From Lichenicoccus sp964247695 (GTDB taxonomy: Bacteria > Pseudomonadota > Alphaproteobacteria > Acetobacterales > Acetobacteraceae): a DNA stretch of 64,000 nucleotides. Made by a program: the position numbers and the translations under genes. Every line of letters begins with the position of its first letter. Position 1 is the stretch's first letter. The notes beneath the pieces were generated by a model. It did no database searches. It was not told the DNA's origin and saw nothing but the letters and a program-made list of their open reading frames with translations. Location: assembly GCA_964247695.1 (NCBI GenBank), contig CAXTVI010000001.1:124001-188000 (forward strand), in the 5' to 3' direction. Positions 59,625 through 64,000 of the stretch are shown piece after piece.

Positions 59625-61646
59625 GTGAGGCTGCGGGCGAGGGTGCGAGTGGTCAAGGCTGGACAAACTGCGGCCGCACAGCCGCCAGCGGGCTTGATCG
59701 ACGGCCGCTTTGCGGTGCTGCTGGGGCAACCGGCCGCTTCCCTCGGTGGTGTTCCGGCGTTCGCGGCCGAGGATCGCCGTGGCCTCATCGCCGATGTCAT
59801 CGCGTTGCAGGTGCAGCGCGGTGCGCCGTGTCGCGGACGGCTGGCCCACTCCATGACGGTGCGACACGAAAACCTCCTGTCGCCGATCGCGCATGGCAGC
59901 CTCGGAAGCGACACCTGGATCATCACCGCCGCGGCGCCGGGCGGCGCGCTTACCTCGCTTGCCTCGCCTTGGACCGGGAATGCCCTGCTGACGCATGTCC
60001 TGCGCCCGGCGGCCTCGGCGCTCGAGCGGCTGCATGGCGCCGGTCTGACGCATCGCGCGATCAGGCCCGACAACGTGTTCCTGGCTCCGGCGGGCCGCAG
60101 CATCGTGCTCGGTCCCGGCTGGGCGTCGCCTCCGGCAATGCACCAGCCGCCGGTCTGCGAGGCGCCGGAGAGCCAGGTCTGCGCGCCGACTGCGCGGGGC
60201 GAGGGCACCCAGGCCGACGATGTCTATGCGCTCGGGGTGCTGCTGCTCGCGCTGTGGCGACGACGCATGCCGTTGGACGGGTTATCCGGACAGGATGTGC
60301 TGCGACGCAAGCTGGAGCACGGCAGCTATGCCGCGCTGATCGAGGATTCCCGCCTGCCGCAGGGGTTCCAGGAGATCCTGCGCGCCATGCTGGCCGAACA
60401 GCCGGCGGCGCGCCCCACTGCGTCCTCTCTCGCCAGCCTGGATGGCATCCACGAACGCCGGGTCATCCGGCGCACCATGCTGCGCGCCGCACGGCCGATC
60501 ATGCTGCAGGACCATACCCTCTGGAACTGCCGCAGCCTCGCGCTGGCCTGCGCCGAGCAGCCGGCGGCGGCGCTGGTCCTGCTCAGGCAGGGGCTGATCG
60601 AGCAATGGCTGAGGCGGCATGCGGAGGACGCCATCCTGAGCGGCAACGTCGAGGAGCTGCGGCGCCTGGACGCGACGGCGGAGCGGCGGATCCCGTTCGC
60701 CGACAACACGGTGATGATGCGGCTCGTGGCGTTGCTCGATCCAGACGCGCCGCTGTTCTGGCATGGCACGTGGCTCTGGCCGGACGGGCTTGGCGGCCTG
60801 CTCGCCGGCACGCTGGCGCAGCCGGCGCTGATCGAGCGGCGCGCTGCCGCGCTGCTGGTCGAGGCGCTGCTCTCACGCGAGATCGTGTTGCGCTGGCTGT
60901 CGCTGCAGACCGAGCGGCCGCATCATCTCCTGGCCGCGATCCCGCCCCGGCTGGTGCGCGAGGCGACGCTTCTCGATGCGGACGCCTTGTGCCTGCTGGC
61001 CCTCTACCTGCTCAATCCGCTGCTGCCGTGTGCTGCCCCGCTCTTTGGCAAGGTTGCGGCGGCCACGTCGCGCGATGTCATCCTGGCTCTGGAGGCCGCC
61101 GCTCCCGCAACGGGAGCGAGCCCGGCCGCAGCAACGCCGGGAGCGCCGCGGCCGGTGATGGATGCGGAGACCTTCGCCTTCCTGTCGGCGCGGGCCGATG
61201 AGGCGACGCAGGAGCCTCTGGCCCCCAATGGCCCGAACCCGGAGCTGCGGGACCTGATTGCCCTGGCGCGCTGCCAGAGGCAGACCCGGTGCGGCCCGCT
61301 GCCGCGCCTCGCGACCAGCCTGTTGCCGACCAGCCTGCCGACGTTGCAGGATTGGCCCGGCGCCAGCCGGCGGGAGCGCAGGATGCTGCTGCTGCGCACG
61401 GCCTCCAGCCAGGGCGACCTGCAGGCCATGCTGGAGCTGGTGACCGACCAGGCTGAACGCGCGCAGGATGGCGAGGCGCGCGAGCACGCCGTCCGCCGGG
61501 CAATCGACATCAGCCAGTCGCTGAACGACGAGGCTGCGGCCACGCCGCAGCGTCAGGCCGGGTCGCGCAAGGTAGCCCAGGATACCGCGGCCGCCGCTGG
61601 CCTGGTCTGTCTCATGGGCATGGTGCTGTTCGAGATGTTGGCCTGA
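59625..61646 (+). CDS. protein-kinase-like protein (predicted pseudokinase) with C-terminal membrane anchor
   Basis: The first 270 residues follow the protein kinase fold: THRAIRPDNVFL (143-154), CEAPES (APE motif, 178-183), DDVYALGVLLLALW (198-211) and RPTASSL. All three key positions look lost. The HRD Asp is Ala (HRAIRPDN), the DFG region reads GPGW (163-166), and no VAIK Lys is seen near ADVIALQVQ. An alpha-helical region of about 380 residues follows, and the end (GLVCLMGMVLFEMLA) is hydrophobic. A role as signalling scaffold is inference. Start GTG 59625 is uncertain; GTG 59649 has a better-spaced GCGAGG. The next gene is a small membrane protein. Confidence 0.75.
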   Translation: MRLRARVRVVKAGQTAAAQPPAGLIDGRFAVLLGQPAASLGGVPAFAAEDRRGLIADVIALQVQRGAPCRGRLAHSMTVRHENLLSPIAHGSLGSDTWIITAAAPGGALTSLASPWTGNALLTHVLRPAASALERLHGAGLTHRAIRPDNVFLAPAGRSIVLGPGWASPPAMHQPPVCEAPESQVCAPTARGEGTQADDVYALGVLLLALWRRRMPLDGLSGQDVLRRKLEHGSYAALIEDSRLPQGFQEILRAMLAEQPAARPTASSLASLDGIHERRVIRRTMLRAARPIMLQDHTLWNCRSLALACAEQPAAALVLLRQGLIEQWLRRHAEDAILSGNVEELRRLDATAERRIPFADNTVMMRLVALLDPDAPLFWHGTWLWPDGLGGLLAGTLAQPALIERRAAALLVEALLSREIVLRWLSLQTERPHHLLAAIPPRLVREATLLDADALCLLALYLLNPLLPCAAPLFGKVAAATSRDVILALEAAAPATGASPAAATPGAPRPVMDAETFAFLSARADEATQEPLAPNGPNPELRDLIALARCQRQTRCGPLPRLATSLLPTSLPTLQDWPGASRRERRMLLLRTASSQGDLQAMLELVTDQAERAQDGEAREHAVRRAIDISQSLNDEAAATPQRQAGSRKVAQDTAAAAGLVCLMGMVLFEMLA

Positions 61647-61729
61647 CCAATGCCTGATCCTGCCCAGCGTGCCTCGATCGGCAAGATCGACATTGTGGCG
61701 TCGCGAGGGACCGGCAGGCAGAGCCGGCG

Positions 61730-62185
61730 ATGAGCCGGAAGGGCGGGCCGGCGGACAAGCCGGCCAGGGCCTCCGGATGGCGCTGGTGGCAAGGCATGGC
61801 GGCCGGGGTCGTGCTTACGGTGTCTCCGGGGGCGGCCTTGGTGCTGCTGGGCCTGGGAGCGCCGATCATCCTGTCGATGGTGGGCGAGGATGTGCCGGGC
61901 CGGCCGCTGACGCGCACTGTCGCCGTTTTCACGGTCGCCGGCTCGATCGACACCCTGCGGTTGTTCCTCATCGGGTCGCATGACCTTGCGACGAGCGTGG
62001 ACCTGCTGAGCCGTCTTGGTGGCCTGCCGCTCGCCTGGACCGCGGCGGCGGCCGGCTGGTTGGTGAACGAGGCCGCCTGCATCACCGCCCGCTGGATCAC
62101 CGATCTGCGGGTGGCCCGGCGCAGACGGTCCGCGGAGGAACAGTTGGCAACCCTGCGGACCGAATGGAGCCTGCCGGACACCTGA
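61730..62185 (+). CDS. small membrane protein next to the pseudokinase
   Basis: I do not recognise this family. The 151-residue product has a basic start (MSRKGGPADKPARASGWRWW), hydrophobic segments near residues 23-52 (VVLTVSPGAALVLLGLGAPI) and 61-81, and a third weaker one near 100-120. The C-terminus is charged (RVARRRRSAEEQLATLR) and probably cytoplasmic. It follows the pseudokinase by 83 bases on the same strand and may be its partner. Confidence 0.65.
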   Translation: MSRKGGPADKPARASGWRWWQGMAAGVVLTVSPGAALVLLGLGAPIILSMVGEDVPGRPLTRTVAVFTVAGSIDTLRLFLIGSHDLATSVDLLSRLGGLPLAWTAAAAGWLVNEAACITARWITDLRVARRRRSAEEQLATLRTEWSLPDT

Positions 62186-62201
62186 GGTATTTATACGCAG
62201 C

Positions 62202-62226
62202 CGCCGCCCCGAAGATCGAGGCGGCG
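62202..62226. terminator. hairpin between the membrane protein gene and rpoH
   Basis: CGCCGCC and GGCGGCG pair over an 11-base loop between two convergent genes. On the minus-strand side it is followed by an AT-rich stretch (GTATAAATACC), so it may end rpoH transcripts. Confidence 0.45.
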
Positions 62227-62257
62227 CTCCGTGGAACCGATGAGACAGACCGGAAGA

Positions 62258-63145
62258 TCAGGCGGCCCGGTCGGTCATTCGGCGTGTCGTGACCTGGGTC
62301 TTCATGGCCTTCTGCAGCTTCTCGAACGCTCTGACCTCGATCTGCCGTACCCGCTCGCGCGAGATGTTGTAGACCTGCGACAGGTCCTCGAGGGTCGCCG
62401 GCTCCTCGTTGAGCCGGCGCTCGATGAGGATATGGCGCTCGCGTTCGTTCAGTGTCCGCAGGGCCTCCCCGAGCAATGCCTTGCGACCGGAGAACTCTTC
62501 GTGCTCGGCGAGCACCTGCTCCTGGCTTTCACCCTCATCGACAAGCCAGTCCTGCCACTCGCCCTCGCTGTCCGCACGCACCGGAGCATTGAGGCTGTGA
62601 TCCGGCGCCGCCAAGCGACGGTTCATGTTGACGACATCCTGCTCGGACACCGAGAGCGAGCGGGCGATCTGCCCGACCTGCTCCGGTCGCAGGTCGCCAT
62701 CCTCGATGGCTTGCATCTGCCCCTTGAGGCGGCGCAGGTTGAAGAAGAGCTTCTTCTGGGCGGCGGTCGTGCCCATCTTCACGAGCGACCAGCTGTGCAG
62801 GATGTATTCCTGGATGGCGGCGCGGATCCACCACATAGCATAGGTCGCCAGGCGGAAGCCACGCTCGGGATCGAAGCGCTTGACCGCCTGCATCATTCCG
62901 ACGTTGCCCTCGCTGATCAGTTCGCTGATCGGCAGGCCATAGCCGCGATAGCCCATTGCAATCTTGGCAACGAGGCGCAAATGAGAGGTCACGAGCTTGT
63001 GCGCGGCGGCGGTGTCTTCATGGTCGCGCCAACGCTTGGACAGACTGAGCTCCTCCTCCGGAGCCAGCATCGGGAACTTTCGGATTTCCTGGAGGTACCG
63101 GGAGAGGTTTCCCTCGGGACCCAGGTTGAGGACGGCAGAGGCCAC
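62258..63145 (-). CDS. rpoH: RNA polymerase heat-shock sigma factor RpoH (sigma-32)
   Basis: Sigma-32 directs heat-shock genes. NLSRYLQEIRKFPMLAPEEE opens the protein. Region 2 is SHLRLVAKIAMGYRGYGLPI with ELISEGNVGMMQAVKRFDPE and YAMWWIRAAIQEYI. The RpoH box region (QKKLFFNLRRLK) and region 4 (LEDLSQVYNISRERVRQIEV) are present. Length is 295 residues. GTG 63145 follows AAAGGAG. A strong promoter lies about 190 bases upstream, leaving a long leader that could fold. Confidence 0.95.
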   Translation of the reverse strand: MASAVLNLGPEGNLSRYLQEIRKFPMLAPEEELSLSKRWRDHEDTAAAHKLVTSHLRLVAKIAMGYRGYGLPISELISEGNVGMMQAVKRFDPERGFRLATYAMWWIRAAIQEYILHSWSLVKMGTTAAQKKLFFNLRRLKGQMQAIEDGDLRPEQVGQIARSLSVSEQDVVNMNRRLAAPDHSLNAPVRADSEGEWQDWLVDEGESQEQVLAEHEEFSGRKALLGEALRTLNERERHILIERRLNEEPATLEDLSQVYNISRERVRQIEVRAFEKLQKAMKTQVTTRRMTDRAA

Positions 63146-63333
63146 GGGTAGGCTCCTTTCGTCTGGATGGACGCGAACCGGTGATGCCCATACGGCGCAT
63201 CAGGCGGCCAGTTTCGCATTCAACCAGCATGGGCGCGGGTAAGGACTTCACGTCCCTGAGACCTCTTCCATCGTGGCAAGCAGGCCGCAGGACGTCCGGA
63301 CCGGCGGGGCGCCCGCTCGTCGGAATAGCTGCC

Positions 63334-63362
63334 TGTATACCGGACCGAATTAGTCCGGTCAA
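63334..63362 (-). promoter_or_regulatory. strong sigma-70-type promoter for rpoH with inverted repeat
   Basis: On the minus strand TTGACC (63362-63357), a 17-base spacer and TATACA (63339-63334) form one of the best promoters here. The spacer is filled by an inverted repeat, ACCGGAC/GTCCGGT (63339-63359), a likely operator. It stands between rluD and rpoH. Confidence 0.7.
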
Positions 63363-63375
63363 GCAAATGCCCTGA

Positions 63376-64000
63376 TCAGCTTCTTGAATTCGCGGTAATC
63401 TGCGCCAACAGCGCGTGGAAATCCGCTGGCGGTTCGCTGGTGAAAAGCATGGTCTCGCCCGTCGCCGGGTGGGTAAAGCCGAGGCTTTGTGCATGTAAGG
63501 CCTGGCGCGGAAAAGCAAGGGCGGCCCGCCTGGCGATGTTGGCCAGGAGGCGGCCGATTGCCGGCGCCCGGCGCAGATAGACCGGGTCGCCGAGCAGCGG
63601 GTGTCCCCGATGCGACAGATGCACCCTGATCTGGTGGGTGCGTCCGGTCGCGAGCCGGCACTCGACCAGGCTCACGGCGCCATGCAGGATTTCGAGCGTT
63701 CGGTAGTGCGTCAGGGCCGCCTTGCCGCCGCCCGCCGTCACCGCCATACGCTTTCGATCCCGCGGATCTCGGCCGATCGCGCCTTCGATGTCTCCGGCGG
63801 ACGGCGCCAGCATGCCCCAGCACAGGCCGAGATAGCTGCGCTCGATCCTGCGCGCCGCGAAATCGGCCGACAGCGCTGCCAGTGCCGCCTCGGTCTTGGC
63901 GACCACCATGAGGCCCGAGGTTTCCTTGTCCAGCCGGTGCACGATGCCTGGGCGCCGCTCGCCGCCGATCCCGGGAAGGGTATCGCCGCAGTGCCCGATG
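63376..64000 (-). CDS. rluD: RluA/RluD-family pseudouridine synthase (partial)
   Basis: The frame runs to the window edge without a start, so the N-terminus is missing. PGIVHRLDKETSGLMVVAKTE contains the catalytic Asp in HRLD. GRTHQIRVHLSHRGHPLLGDPVY and LHAQSLGFTHPATGE complete the family pattern. RluD modifies helix 69 of 23S rRNA; RluA and RluC relatives are hard to exclude without the S4-like N-terminus. The stop is 14 bases from the rpoH -35 box. Confidence 0.88.
   Translation of the reverse strand, partial: IGHCGDTLPGIGGERRPGIVHRLDKETSGLMVVAKTEAALAALSADFAARRIERSYLGLCWGMLAPSAGDIEGAIGRDPRDRKRMAVTAGGGKAALTHYRTLEILHGAVSLVECRLATGRTHQIRVHLSHRGHPLLGDPVYLRRAPAIGRLLANIARRAALAFPRQALHAQSLGFTHPATGETMLFTSEPPADFHALLAQITANSRS

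Overview
The window is a high-GC chromosomal segment of an alphaproteobacterium, most likely an Acetobacteraceae (Rhodospirillales) member. This rests on a pyruvate dehydrogenase E1-beta with its own lipoyl domain, the short HisZ type of histidine regulatory subunit, a bacterial NDUFS4-like complex I protein, a single bifunctional RelA/SpoT next to rpoZ, and the gene orders acpS-lepB-rnc-era and uppS-cdsA-dxr-rseP-bamA-ompH-lpxD-fabZ-lpxA-lpxI. I saw no transposase, prophage, CRISPR array or rRNA. Most of the segment is housekeeping DNA with very short gene spacing.

Layout. 1-6755: the 3' end of moaC, the complete pyruvate dehydrogenase cluster (pdhA, pdhB, E2, lpd), lipA and a Coq10/RatA-type START protein. 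6894-15353: a small His/Met-rich exported protein, then pncC/cinA, pgpA and a lytic transglycosylase on the minus strand, dapA, smpB, an exported protein, a cytochrome b561 with a molybdopterin oxidoreductase, and a minus-strand pair of NYN nuclease and family-5 uracil-DNA glycosylase. 15563-22111: folK, rpoZ, relA/spoT, acpS, lepB, rnc, era. 22222-35360: pyrH, frr, uppS, cdsA, dxr, rseP, bamA, ompH, lpxD, fabZ, lpxA, lpxI, gloA, which together cover nucleotide supply, ribosome recycling, undecaprenyl, phospholipid and isoprenoid synthesis, outer-membrane assembly and lipid A. 35410-40001: a small histidine-kinase-like protein, then rpmH, rnpA, yidD, yidC, engB, argB. 40013-43917: four tRNA genes (Arg, Pro, Asn, Leu) mixed with an NDUFS4-like gene, gpt, csaA, a lone substrate-binding protein and cysH. 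43941-50426: an SUV3-like helicase, serC, hisZ, purA and a small monooxygenase-fold protein.

50750-58985 is the most accessory-looking block. A divergent DeoR-type regulator faces a seven-gene minus-strand operon: deoC, a sugar-binding protein, a double ATPase, two permeases, a DUF4432 epimerase-like protein and a ribokinase-family kinase. Together they can import a sugar, phosphorylate it and cleave a deoxyribose 5-phosphate, so I propose 2-deoxy-D-ribose (or a nucleoside-derived pentose) catabolism. A dyad operator overlaps the deoC promoter. 59036-64000 holds a GlcG/HbpS-like protein, a membrane-anchored pseudokinase with a small membrane protein, rpoH with a strong promoter built around an inverted repeat, and the 3' part of an rluD-type gene.

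A recurring feature is the four-base NTGA overlap between neighbouring genes. All four versions occur, and two of them (lpxA/lpxI and yidC/engB) imply CTG start codons. Start codons given here were chosen by reading ribosome-binding sites and family N-termini by eye; no database search was possible.
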